Assembly: GCF_030272615.1 (NCBI RefSeq)
Contig: NC_081410.1
Location: 505,437,442 to 505,501,441, forward strand
Origin: Cryptomeria japonica
Lineage: Eukaryota; Streptophyta; Pinopsida; Cupressales; Cupressaceae
Reading direction: 5' to 3'
DNA length: 64,000 nt
Shown here: positions 11,760 through 22,331 of the stretch, in pieces
Layout: the number at the start of each line of letters is the position of its first letter
Position numbering within the stretch: the stretch's first letter is position 1
The notes under the pieces: generated by a model
Databases searched by the model: none
The model's input: the letters and a program-made list of their open reading frames with translations, nothing else
What the model was told of the DNA's origin: nothing
Position numbers and translations under genes: made by a program

Positions 11760-11994
11760 CATATATGTATATATATATATATTCATGTATGTATATATAC
11801 ACACACATATATATATATATACATATATATACATACATATACATATATATACATATATATACATACATATATATACATATATATATGTATATATATACAT
11901 ATGTATATATATGTATATATATACATATATACATATATGTATATATATATACATACATATGTATATACATATGTATATATACATGAATACATGA

Positions 11995-12026
<32 letters not shown>

Positions 12027-12195
12027 GTATATATATGTATACATATATATACATATATATACATGTATATACATGTATATATATGTATATATATGTATAC
12101 ATATATATACATATATATATATATATACATATATATACATATGTATGTATGTATATATATATATATGCATTTATGTATGTATATATACATCTATG

Positions 12196-12251
<56 letters not shown>

Positions 12252-12262
12252 CATGAATACAC
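11541..12262. repeat. Compound TA/CA/TACA microsatellite block
   Basis: About 720 bases of interleaved TATA, TACA and CA repeats: a CATA tetranucleotide run near 11630-11675, long TATATACA mixtures to about 12180, and an uninterrupted CA run at 12198-12235. Long ORFs on both strands here encode only Tyr/Ile/His/Met repeats and are not genes. Confidence 0.95.
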
Positions 12263-12559
12263 ACACATACACACACACATCTACTAAAAAAATTTGTATT
12301 TGCATATACACATGCATATATATATCACAAAAAACAAACACATTATCAAACCTCGTTACTCACAAGTGAAAACACCAGATAGAAACAAAACCCTATAATT
12401 TTTTTTTCTCAAGCCACCAACAATCTCCACTGCTAGAAGATTTGGCCATGCCCTTCAATTGGACCAGGCCAAGTAGCCATGATAGAAATGAAAGTAACAA
12501 ATAAATTCAACAACACATTTTCAATAAAAACGTAACTCTCCCTTCTTTTCAACAAATAT
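12263..12559. other. No gene seen
   Basis: AT-rich sequence between the microsatellite and the tandem array, with no ORF or element boundary that I can support. Confidence 0.4.
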
Positions 12560-14340
12560 TTAATTAACACACATAGTGTAATGGTTGTTTGACTGAAATA
12601 AAATTGGAAAAAGATTCAAGACTGTATTTTCTAATCAACCACAAAATAACGTAGTTTAATGCTAGTTTAACCAAAATACTCAAACCAAGCACATAATAAA
12701 TTGTGTAAGACCCTAAGTAACAAACACACATAGTGCAATGATTATTTGAGAGAAATAATTTGGCAAGCAAAGCGCAAATAAAAGTAGTAACCACCATGAT
12801 AGAAAAGAGCCCTACAACATTTCATAGTCAACCACAAATTGCGGCAATTTAATGGTTTGTTGACAAAATATTCATAGCGAGCAAAGACTGAATTTTGAGA
12901 AACCCTAAATGAGAAACTCAAAATTACTTGTCCTTCACAATAGTTTCACAAAATCCTCTATTTCGACCACCCAAAGAAACTGTTGTTCTATGAATAGATG
13001 ACAAAAACCAACAATGAAAATAGCAATCATATTTAAGACCGTATTTCCTATTCAACTATAAAATAACATAGTTTAATCATTGTTTGACAAAAATACTCAA
13101 ACTAAACACATAATGAATTATGTAAAACCGTAAATAACAAACACACACAGTGGAATGATTATTTGACTGAAATAAGATGGCAGACAAAGTGTAAATAAAA
13201 ATAGTACCACCATGATATACAAAATCCCTAAAACATTCCATACTCAACCACAAATCATGACAGTTTAATGGTTTGTTGCCAAAATATTCAATGCACAACC
13301 CGTTTAAAATTAAAACAAAATATTACCTGTCCAGTGCCTGGAATCAACTATCAAATGCAGTGGAAAACCAAATGAACCAAAATTGTATCAATACACACAT
13401 ATAGTCCAAGGGTTATCCCACAGAACCTTCAAAGTCAACCACAAAATAATGCAGTTTAATGGAACTATTTACAAAAATACTCAAACCAAACCCATAATAA
13501 ATTTTGTAAAACCCTAAATAACAATCATAAATATTACAATGATTATTTGATCAAAATAACTGGCAAGCAAACAACAAATAAAAGTTGTAACCACCATAAT
13601 AGACAAAAGACCTAAAACATTTCATACTCAACAACAAATCATTAAAGTTTAATGGTTTTTCGACAAAATATTCAAAGCAAGAAAACAATTAATTCTAAGA
13701 AACCCTAAATGAGAAACTCGAAATTACCTATCCTTCATAGTTCTTTCACTAAATCCTCCGTTTTGACCACCCAAAGAAACTGTTGTTGCACAAATAGATC
13801 ATGAAAATCAGTAATAAAAATAACAACCAAATTTAAGACTGTATTTCCTAGTCAACCACAAGATAACATAGTTTAATCATTGTTTGCCAAAAATACTCAA
13901 ACCAACCATAAAATAAATTATGTGAAACCCTAAATAACAAACACACATAGTCCAATGATCATTTGCTCAAAATAACCTACCAAGAATAACACAAATAAAA
14001 ATGGTAACCGCCATGATACACAAAAGCCCTAAACCATTTCATACTCAACCACAAATTGTGACAGTTTAATGATTTGTTGACAAAGCATTCAAAGCATAAC
14101 TTGTTGAAAATTAAAACAAAGCATTACCTATTAAGCGCCTAGAATCGATTATCGAATGTAGATGGAAAACCAAATAAACCAAAATTGTATCAATATGCAC
14201 ATACAATCCTACGATTATCCTACAGGAACCTTCAAAGAAACACTACAACCTGTTCAAAATGAAAACAAAATATTACTCGTCAATGCCTGAAACTGATTAT
14301 CGAATGGAGATGGAAAAACATTGGTAGACTTCAACACCTC
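12560..14340. repeat. Tandem array of ~400 bp units with ~802 bp higher-order period
   Basis: A marker segment (AACAAACACACATAGT plus CAATGATTATTTG) recurs at about 12718, 13137, 13520 and 13937, giving spacings of 419, 383 and 417 bases. A second marker (GAGAAACTC then AAATTACtTaTCCTTCA) recurs at about 12911 and 13713, spacing 802. Units alternate in two versions, the pattern of a higher-order repeat. Shared phrases include ACCACCATGATA, AAACATTTCATACTCAACCAC and AAAACCCTAAATAACAA. Copies are strongly diverged and the last unit degrades beyond about 14110. No coding capacity is evident. Confidence 0.75.
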
Positions 14341-14492
14341 TTTGGAAAACACCACACAACCGTTACCATGTTGTGTAGCTTAATGTGGCTACAGTGAGTG
14401 CTCTCAAAGTACAATAAACTTGGCACTAATAAATTTCATGCCAGATCAACGACTTGCAAGAAATATCACAGCCAAAGAATTTTTTAAAAAAA

Positions 14493-14730
14493 CTCACCAA
14501 TAAATTCAGACACGATAACAATAGCTTTTCGGCTGCCAGCGGGTGGATTTTTCTACCTTACTGACACTTTTCTAGGCTTAAAAGAACACACTAAAGATTA
14601 TCGGCTAAAAACCTCACCAATAAATTCAAACATGATAGCGACAGGTTTCTGGCCACCGATGAGTGGATTTTTTCAACTTACTAAAAAAATTTTGGGCTTA
14701 AAAGTCCACACTAAAGCCTATCAGCTAATA
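14493..14730. repeat. Two-copy 120 bp tandem duplication
   Basis: CTCACCAATAAATTCA begins at 14493 and again at 14613. Both copies continue through a GTGGATTTTT segment, GGCTTAAAAG and a CACACTAAAG end. The copies are clearly diverged. No gene is seen here or in the following 130 bases. Confidence 0.7.
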
Positions 14731-14867
14731 ACCTGGACACCACCGTCTTTATAGAAATTATAAGCAATAGGGTCAGAAACTTTTAGTTGTAGATGAAAAG
14801 GAACCATATCTTGCACCTTGTAAATGTCATTAACGAGAGCTTTGGTTAATTTAAAATCATTCTTGAG

Positions 14868-15310
14868 CTACAAGTTAGTCTTCCAAGTTAACCATGTGAA
14901 CTCCAATAAATCCTTGAATTGCATAGTTTGTTTTTTTAATAAGAGTTTGTTATGCAATTGAGAATTAGTGGCAAGAGGTTGCTCTTGAAATTTTATCTGT
15001 CTATTACACCAAATAGAAGAAGCAAAGAAACTCATTGCATGATTGAGATCTTTTCCTTTCCATTTAAGAAGAGGAGACACTAATTTCCAATCTTTCCATA
15101 CACTTAAGAATTGACTAGAGGCTTGACGTTTGAAGTACTTAGCCATAAGTATTTTTTTTATCTTTCCATCCAACCTCTTTCCAAGCATTATTAGCTTTCA
15201 CAATAATAATTCTATGTCTAATAAGAGACTTCCAAGGAGATGATCCATGAATAGATCTAGTGATCCTTTTGGAAATGAGGAAAAACCCTTGTGAGAGGGG
15301 ATCAATCACT
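14868..15310 (-). pseudogene. LINE-like reverse transcriptase C-terminal remnant
   Basis: The minus strand reads (15310 downwards) a stretch with FFLISKRITRSIHGSSPWK, then SLIRHRIIIVKANNAWKEVGW. After a frameshift the open frame 15188-14868 (106 codons) follows, with KILMAKYFKRQASSQFLSVW, SPLLKWKGKDLNHAMSFFA and SSIWCNRQIKFQ. The Trp-rich pattern and order (SPWKSLI, KANNAWKEVGW, then SFFASSIWCNRQI) resemble the region after the polymerase domain of plant non-LTR retrotransposons. No palm-domain motif is present, so the family call is inference. Confidence 0.4.
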
Positions 15311-15781
15311 CCTAACATTTCTCTGCTTTTTGGTTGAATACAGTATAATTGTGAAGAAAACTATTTGTATAATTGATTTGACTTATAACATAAAAAAGTT
15401 TTAAATGATCATTTAAAATATTTATGTGTGACTTCTACTGCTTGATCTGTTTGAAAGTGATAACATGAGCTCATTGCAAATTTTGAATTCATTTGATTAA
15501 AGAGCTTCAAAATAAATTTATAATGAATGACCACAATTGAAGAAAACATTCATTTACAATATATCCACACCTACAACCCCAAACAATAAAATATTGATTT
15601 TGTCTTCATGTATGGAAAGTGTTAATGAAATCCTTGATAATTCTTCAAGTTGTTAATTTGTACATATACAGGTTGTAATATGCTCAATAAACTAGTAAAT
15701 TTTATTTATTTATAACTTGTGTGGAGTTCACAACCCATTGTAAATACACTTACACCTTCTTCCGCATATTCTTATACTAAA
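15311..15781. other. No gene seen
   Basis: AT-rich sequence with scattered stops in all frames and no repeat edge that I can define. Confidence 0.4.
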
Positions 15782-15979
15782 TTGCTTATCATTGTTGGGA
15801 TGGGTTCTATGTATTTTCTACATATCCTCTTTACATTGTGAATTTAAAATATGTGGCAAATAGAAAAGGTAAATTCATCCCAACAATGATTTTGCTTATC
15901 ATTGTTGGGATGGGTTCTATGTATTTTCTATATATCCTCTTTACATTGTGAATTTACCTTTTCTATTTGCCACATATTT
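15782..15979. repeat. Direct duplication with an internally deleted inverted copy (fold-back)
   Basis: A 65 bp segment (TTGCTTATCATTGTTGGG ... TGTGAATTTA) occurs at 15782-15846 and, with one C/T change, at 15892-15956. Between them, 15847-15890 is the reverse complement of the second copy plus its right flank (15949-15979), but lacks about 38-48 bases of the centre. The inverted copy joins ATCATTGTTGGGATG directly to AATTTACC. The whole block can fold into a long hairpin. This pattern is typical of replication template switching. Confidence 0.85.
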
Positions 15980-16317
15980 CAAATGTTTTGTAGAAAATGC
16001 AAAATCATTTATGAGTATCAAGAGTGACCATTGATGAGTATCAAGAGGAGCAAGATGTTGTAGCAACATATATGGAGAGTTCCAAACAACTCTCGATAGC
16101 TCCTGACACAAATAGGCAGTTAAACAGACTGTCTTAGAATTTAGTCTGAGAGAGCTCTAGACAACTCTAGACAACTCTGGATGTGAGTAGGGAGAAAGGA
16201 AAGCAACCACATATAGCCATATAATCCACTCTAGACATCTCGTGATGAATCCAATTAGAGTCTACACAATAGAACAACAACAATAGTGAGAGTTAAAACC
16301 CCACTCTCACCTCCCTA
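15980..16317. other. Upstream flank of copia remnant K
   Basis: No ORF is seen. The segment repeats GAGCTC/AACTCT-type words (about 16070-16180) that also occur in the K LTR near 17255-17330. It may be decayed K sequence, but I cannot define an edge. Confidence 0.3.
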
Positions 16318-16840
16318 ATGCCAAAGAAAACCAAGATTCTAAGGGAGATCTACCAAAGTGAAAGGTATGATGATGGGTTTGATGAAAATATAAATTTTGC
16401 ATTATTTTCTCATAGTGATCTAATTTATTTTGAGGATTCTATTAAAGAGGAGAAATGGTGTGAGGCTATTGATGAGGAAATAAATGTAATCGAAAGAAAT
16501 AGAACATAGGAGCTAACTGATTTTCCTCCCAAAACAAAAGTTATTGGGGTTAAATAGGTTTATAAGACCAAGAGCAATGCTAAAGGAAGAATAGAACAAC
16601 ATAGGGCAAGATTGGTTGTCAAGGGGTACAAATAGTAGTTTGGTAGGGATTATGATGAGACATATGCCCTTGTTGCAAGGACAAAAATTGTGCAAGTAGT
16701 CATAGCAATTGTAGCCCAACATAAATGAAAGGTGTTTCAAATGGATGTGAAGTCTGCCTTCTTGAATGGAGTGTTGAAAGAAGAAGTTTACGTGGAGAAA
16801 ACACCTGGTTATGAAGTTTTACATTACAAATGATCATGTT
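16318..16840 (+). pseudogene. Copia reverse transcriptase N-terminal remnant (element K)
   Basis: One frame, broken by stops, gives the start of the copia reverse transcriptase domain: FALFSHSDLIYFEDSIKEEK and W, then EAIDEEINVIERNRT, VIGVK with a stop where Trp is expected, YKTKSNAKG, RARLVVKGYK, DYDETYALVAR, and [20 protein letters not shown]. Several stops sit where the family has Trp or Gln. The frame ends abruptly at EKTPGYEV and only ~25 bases separate this from the polypurine tract. The catalytic YxDD box, RNase H and all upstream domains are missing. Confidence 0.8.
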
Positions 16841-16851
16841 TGATGGCTTGA

Positions 16852-18004
16852 GACAAAGGGGGGGTGTTGGAAAATTTATTTCTCTAGATCCTCCATGCAC
16901 ACCTTCATGTCAAAATCTATTTGGAGTGTGCGTAGACTTGGGGATTACTTCCCCCAAATTTCTCTTGACATTGCAACAACAATAACTAGTTGAATCAAAT
17001 GTTGGTGGGTAATTTCAAATTTTTAAAATGTGTGGGAAATTGTTTAGAACAACAATTAGACAAAAGGGAAGAATGTTTCCTAGTCAATTAGTCATAGTAT
17101 GCAGTAGCAAGAAGAACGTTCTTTGTTATCTGAGTGATTTAGAATGTGCAACAATAGATGTTTGTTTGTTTGCACTTAGAGTAGTGATTGCTCCAATACT
17201 TTGTGGCTCTTGATGGTCGGTGATTGCTCCAAGTGAGCAACATATGAGTTAGAGAGAGAGCTCTTAGGAGCTCTATAGTTTATAAGAGAGCTCAAATAAG
17301 CTCCAGACTGTTTAGTACTTGGGAGCAGCTCCAAAATGCTATAAATCTTATTTGTAATTAGTAGTAGTTAGTGTTACAAGTGGGATTGTCTTTGCACCAA
17401 AATATCAACCTTTTAATGCCCGATACAACCACTAAACTTATAGAATCAACAAGAGGCGATTAAGCCATGTCACAAACTTGAGTGCTATGCTGCACAACAT
17501 AAGGAGACCAAGGGTGCACACCTTGCAACACCCCCCCCCCCCTCAGTGCAAGCGAGGGGTTTGAACTTATGACCAAGCTTTGATACCACTTGTTATAAGT
17601 ACGATTGTTGTTGCACCAAAAGATCGACCATTTAATGCCTGATACAACCACTAGACTTATAGAATCCACAGGAGGTGGTTAAGCCATGTCACAAACCCGA
17701 GCACTGCGCTACACAACACAAGGAGACCAAGGGTGCACACCTTGCAATAATTAGTAGGTTATTTTTGAGTTTGTATTTTTGTTTATTTTGTAAAAGTGAT
17801 TTTATAGATTTAATTGAAAGCAAAGAAATTACATATCTCTAATTTATGTTTAAATTTGTTTTCTATGTGTATTTCTAGTGATTGGCAAATCTAAGTCGAA
17901 ATCTCATAGGTTTTTTTTTGTTTCTCAGTTTTAGGGAGTACATATAAGAGCTCAATCTCTACCCCTTTTTGAGAATTTCAAATTCTCTAAGGTAAATTTT
18001 TAAC
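16852..18004 (+). repeat. Polypurine tract and 3' LTR of element K
   Basis: AGACAAAGGGGGGG (16851-16864) is followed by TGTTGGAAAATTTATT, the start of an LTR at 16865. The 3' edge is uncertain; TTTTTAACA near 17996-18004 is my best guess. TATA-like sites are TTTATAAGAGAG (about 17279) and ACATATAAGAGC (about 17941). The LTR contains a complete TRIM at 17372-17749, flanked by short duplications, so the sequence on both sides of it belongs together. Confidence 0.5.
17372..17749 (-). mobile_element. Complete TRIM (miniature LTR retrotransposon), 378 bp
   Basis: Read on the minus strand: LTR 17749-17591 (159 bp, starts TATTGCAAGG, a G-to-A decay of TGTTGCAAGG, ends CTTATAACA), then AGTGGTATCAAAGC (primer site, initiator-Met type), a ~45 base core, a run of 12 G as polypurine tract, and LTR 17530-17372 (159 bp, TGTTGCAAGG to CTTGTAACA). 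Equal LTR lengths, primer site and tract together are diagnostic of terminal-repeat retrotransposons in miniature. Flanks gttag (17367-17371) and attag (17750-17754) are a 5 bp duplication with one transition. It has no coding capacity and depends on other elements for movement. Confidence 0.85.
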
Positions 18005-19236
18005 ATTAGTTTTATGGTCCACTTCTTGAGATAAAATTCTTTTAGATGGTTGGAAGAAATTTAGCAACTATGCGTGATATTTGGAATTCACTTGGTTTCA
18101 GTGCACCTAATGCATTAGATTATATGATGATAAATGATGACATATTGCATGGTTTGTACAATGATTTCATTAGGGATAGTGGTTGGATTCCCAACATATA
18201 CGTGAATAAAAATGATCCTATTTTCTGCTCTTACATCCGCTATTTTGAGGTGATGCAGGGTATATGCTAGAAGAGAATCAATCCCCTTCATGAGTGCATG
18301 AAATACCTCTTTTGTTTTGTAGTCAAAGACTAGACGCCCTGTCATTTGATTCTCTCTACTAATTTGTTTGACAAAGACTCTAACAATCATCATCTTCATA
18401 AATGGTGGTCACGGAGACTCAAACTTGAGGGTAGGAACTTCCTGCCTCCAGTTGAAGCCTTGTGCCCTGAAACTTAACGACATGAAACATGACAACTAAT
18501 ATTGTGCTACATATTAAGTTTCTTCTTATATTTTTCGATCTTTTGATTCTTTTTCTTCTTAGATGATCAAGGAAGTGATTAGAAAAGTGAATTGTAATTT
18601 TTTTCTCAGATTTTTAGTTTCATTAGTTATAGAGAAAAATGTGTCTTTTCTTGTAAGAAATATGATTTAATGGGATAAGTACAAGGGAAAAAGATGTGTT
18701 TTTAAGCCTTTGAACAAAGGTGCCTGGTAATTTTTTCTCCCTAATCATGAAAATTTGTAGTGCCCTACAAGTGGGAAAAAACAATATTTATCTACCCATT
18801 TCTGCTTTAACATTTTTCAACATAATGACCTCCTAGTTATAGTTCCTTTTTATTATTCATATGGTCACTATTTATTTTAATTTAAGAAATAAAAAAACAT
18901 GTTAACATCATGGGGAACAATTTATACAGGAGAAAATGTAAAAAGTGAGTTGTAGACAAATATAAATCTTTCAAATAGCTTCGCTACCATATCTCAATGT
19001 ATACAACAACAATATTATATTTAAACTATGAAGAAGTATAGTTAAATATATGTCTAAAAAGTTAACTATTCCCATACCAATGAAATAAGATAGAAGGAGT
19101 GATATATGGAATTTTGTCATCCAATTTTCCCTTACCATGTTATAGTTTATGTTTATGTTAAAGTATTTGTATTCAATATGGTAAAAGGAAAGGATTTACA
19201 CATGGCTTCCATAAAAGTATTTTAGAGAATTCCTCA
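18005..19236. other. No recognisable gene
   Basis: A 74-codon plus-strand ORF at 18046-18270 (MVGRNLATMRDIWNSLGF...) begins right after a TTCTTTTAG acceptor-like sequence and has ordinary amino-acid composition. I do not recognise it and cannot exclude chance. The rest to 19236 is AT-rich with no element edge I can support. Confidence 0.3.
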
Positions 19237-20330
19237 ATGGCTCTTACAAGGACCTCTAGATCTTCATATTCTCTTATTTTGGATGCCCTTGTACATAAAA
19301 CCAATTGGGTTTGTATAGCCTTTAAAGTTAACAAATTTATTGGAAATTCCTAGAAGAACCCTACCTGGGTTAACCCCTCTAGGACTGCTAAATCTAAAAA
19401 CCCTCTAGCCCCCCCTTTTAGTGAATGCTCTATTAAAAAGATAGAAATGGTTAATCATGACTCAAAGGAGACAAATACCTCATGGTCCACTGGGTCTAAA
19501 TGGACCCTTGATAACTCTGTGAGTAATGCTGCCACCCCTCCTTCACCTATGAAATTTATGAAAAAGGAGGAATTCCCTCTCCTTGCAACCAAAGTTAATG
19601 AACTCTACAAGGGTTTCAATAAACATGAACCTATCAACCATTGGATTCTTGGGCAATTTGAGGTGGCTAGGAAGAAAATCAACAAACACGATGCCCTTGT
19701 TGAAGTGGACGTAAGAGCTTCAAGTTGGGGAATGGACAAAAAGGACTAGAGAGATTGGATGGTGGTTGGTAAAATTATTGAAATTTTTGACAAGTGGGAA
19801 GCCTTGGAGAAGGCTGTGAAAGGACTCAGTGATAAGAAGAACTAGGGAAATGATACTAAAGATTTGGTGGACATAGTTAAGGCTCTACATGACAATGTTG
19901 GCCCAGTTTCCCATTGTGAAGACTGATCTATCAACACTTGATACAAACTGTAGAGATATGGATCACACAGGAGGTGGTTAATCCCTCGTCACGAACCGTG
20001 AGTGGAGCACTGACCATTTTTCCAACAATCTCTCCCTCGACGTTAATATCGACAATAATGAGTCCATGAAAAGGAAAATGTAGGATATGTATGGTCAAAA
20101 TATGGAGATGACTGAGAAGAACTTAGCTACTCTCTAAGCCATACAAAATGAAATTGATAGGAGGAGAGCAAAAAAGAGGTACCATTTGGAGTCCTCCACT
20201 AGCACTGGGTTGGGGATGTTTATGTCAAAGGTTCAAAGGAAATGCCAAATTTCTTAGCTATCTCTTTTGGGAAAGGATATAAAAGGAGGCTCACCTTTTC
20301 AAAAAAAGTTAAAGATATAAGATAGAACAT
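19237..20330 (+). pseudogene. Decayed ORF, possibly LINE ORF1-like, split by a solo LTR
   Basis: From ATG 19237 one frame reads MALTRTSRSSYSLI and later VNELYKGFNKHEPINHWI and KWEALEKAVKGLSDKKN, with stops at several points (for example 19747 and 19843). It is interrupted at 19896-20027 by a TRIM-like LTR. The frame resumes with LSLDVNIDNNESMKRKM and a Lys/Arg/Glu-rich segment before fading near 20330. A C-terminal charged region after a globular part fits LINE ORF1 proteins of plants, but no zinc knuckle or RRM is visible, so the identity is tentative. It might instead be a decayed host gene. Confidence 0.35.
19896..20027 (-). repeat. Solo LTR of a TRIM related to the 17.4 kb copy
   Basis: The minus strand runs TGTTGGAAAAATGG to GGGCCAACA. 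Its core (GTTCGTGAC ... TTAACCACCTCCTGTG ... CTACAGTTTGTATCA) matches the LTR core of the TRIM at 17372-17749. A direct repeat acaat is found at 19892-19896 and 20025-20029, overlapping the terminal bases, and the surrounding ORF frame resumes across it. Confidence 0.6.
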
Positions 20331-20750
20331 AAAGCTAGTGATGTCCCCCACTAGGTAGGCCATTGGTTCATGCCTTTGGTGGGGGTGTGTTTTGTTCTAT
20401 TTTTTGGTCTATAGGTTTTGCTTGTCTATAGTCTGGGTTTAGTTTGTGGTGTTGGATGCTTGTTGGTTTTTGTTCCTTTTTGGAAGTAGGCATCCTAGTC
20501 TTGGACCCTCACTCCTAGTGAGCCCTTGGGTTTCATCACTTGTTGTTTTGTTGCGGTTATATAAAGGTTTGAGCCTCTCCCAATTTCATTTATTTAGAAC
20601 AAATTTATTGATAAATTATGGATGTCTAAAGGTGTCATTTTTTTTTGGAATCAAAATTCTTATTTTTCATTTGTATTGAATATTTTTATGTTTAGGTTGT
20701 GTTATATCATTGTATACCTTTCATTTACACATTTAATCTATATTTGGGTT
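20331..20750. other. Possible LINE 3' tail; left flank of element B
   Basis: T/G-rich sequence including GGTTATATAAAGGTTTGAGCC-type wording near 20556-20575, reminiscent of plant LINE 3' UTRs. No poly(A) or target duplication is visible. Otherwise no gene is seen. Confidence 0.25.
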
Positions 20751-20756
20751 GAATCT

Positions 20757-22267
20757 TGTTGGCAATATTGCATTATAACAGACAATGAAAGATTGTTGGC
20801 ATTTCAATAAGGATATTGAGAAGGTTGTTGATGATTATGGATATAACTGATTGAGGATGTTTACTATCTTGATATTATTATTTTGTCATTGATGTTAAGA
20901 AATTGATTTTCTAATTCAGTATGATGTTGCCATATCTTGAGAAGTATGATTTAAAGAATATAAAGATGTCAGTAAAAGACACAGGAAAGATTATGATGAA
21001 TAAGGGGATGAATAAGGTATTCAATGGGCAACTATTACCGAGTCAGACAATGATGAGATCATGATGTTTAGATTGTTTTGACATCATACATATGTTGTAA
21101 ATTGTAAGGATAATACTATACTATGTTACCAAGCAAAGAACCTAGTTGGTAAACCCTAAGGTTATCGCTATCGGTTAATGAAGGCAGTATGTCTACCAGG
21201 TGAAGTTTAGTATTCACCAAGTTGTAACCGAGCTATAATAGAATGCATTAAATGATTACAGGCGATATTTAATGAAGGAAGCTGATGAGCTAGAACTGAT
21301 TAAATGATTGGTATGCCGTGCATGAAGTTTGTTAAGAATCTAAGGCAATGGAAAGAGAACATGAAGATCTACAACACAGATTGAACTGCAATACCCTGAC
21401 ACAAGTTCCAAGAAATGTATGCAAGTTCCTAGGAGGGGTAAAACATTTTCAGATCGAAAGATGCATTGAACCTGGAAAAGATTGAAGATCTAATGGCTAT
21501 GATTGATCATGGGAAATGTGATCAAGGAGATTAAGCAGTTACCTAATTGTTTATAAATAGGAAACTGTTGATAAACAATGTATGCGGGCAAGTGTATGCA
21601 CAGGGATGCTACATAGTGATTACCGAGCACAAAAGCTTGAAGACCTATTTGAATAACAGAGTATAGAAGCCCAACAGATAGACAAGATTAGTTCTATGTC
21701 TAGATTGTATTGAACAAATAGGAATCTGCTTTAGCATTTTAGATGTGAAGTTGCAGATAGATTTTTATTACTGTTATTTTCTAAAAGTGACAGAAAATCT
21801 CTTAACCGAGTGGACTTAACAGTCTTATTTGTAAAACCCTCTAGCAAGGTGACATTCTGATTGAGTGTTTGAAATCCTTTAACAAGGTCACTTCTAACAA
21901 GGTGAAGATCCTAACAGATATGAGGGAAATCCCTTAACTGGGTCACATCTAGCAATGTGTTTGTAATCTTTAATAGGATTTTCTTTTAACCGAGCATACT
22001 CTAGAAGAGTATATTTCTTAGTGGGTCCGAAATCCCACAGTGGTTTTTCCCTATTTGGGTTTCCACGTTAAATCTGGTGTTATGAGGTTTATGATGTTTA
22101 TATGCTTTTGAGTTTGCATGTTTAACAGTTTTGGTTATATTATTGAAGTATATGTTACCGAGGTTGAATCTGATGTTTTTATGGAAGATTAAGTTTGTAT
22201 GATACACCCCCCCCTCTCATCTTGTTGGCTATTGGATCTGTACTTATATTAAGTATCAGAACTATCA
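20757..22267 (+). repeat. 5' LTR of element B (1511 bp)
   Basis: TGTTGGCAATATTGC to AACTATCA. A TATA box TTTATAAATAGG lies at 21550-21561. The conserved block AATCCCACAGTGG / GTTTTTCCC (about 22031-22052) and a C7 run (22206-22212) lie near the 3' end. It matches 26967-28499. Confidence 0.95.
21550..21561 (+). promoter_or_regulatory. TATA box of the B LTR
   Basis: TTTATAAATAGG, repeated at the matching place in the 3' LTR (27780-27791). It is the likely core promoter for the genomic RNA. Confidence 0.6.
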
Positions 22268-22269
22268 AT

Positions 22270-22281
22270 TGGTATCAAAGC
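22270..22281 (+). other. Primer-binding site of element B
   Basis: TGGTATCAAAGC, two bases after the LTR end. It matches the initiator-methionine tRNA type (TGGTATCAGAGC) with one change. Confidence 0.85.
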
Positions 22282-22331
22282 TTTGGACTCTAGAAGAAAA
22301 GTTTAAAGGCACTTGAGTTAAAGATCCAAAG

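Noticed and set aside
11511-12369. Several long ORFs on both strands in the microsatellite block
   Set aside because: They encode only Tyr-Ile-His-Met-type repeats of TA/CA/TACA microsatellites; open frames follow from the lack of stops in the repeat.
17372-17749. tRNA-derived SINE with A and B boxes
   Set aside because: Two equal 159 bp direct repeats, a primer site after the first and a G run before the second, and a 5 bp flank duplication fit a TRIM better.
18046-18270. A host gene exon (74 codons after a TTTTAG acceptor-like site)
   Set aside because: No recognisable domain, no second exon found, and length within chance expectation for this composition.
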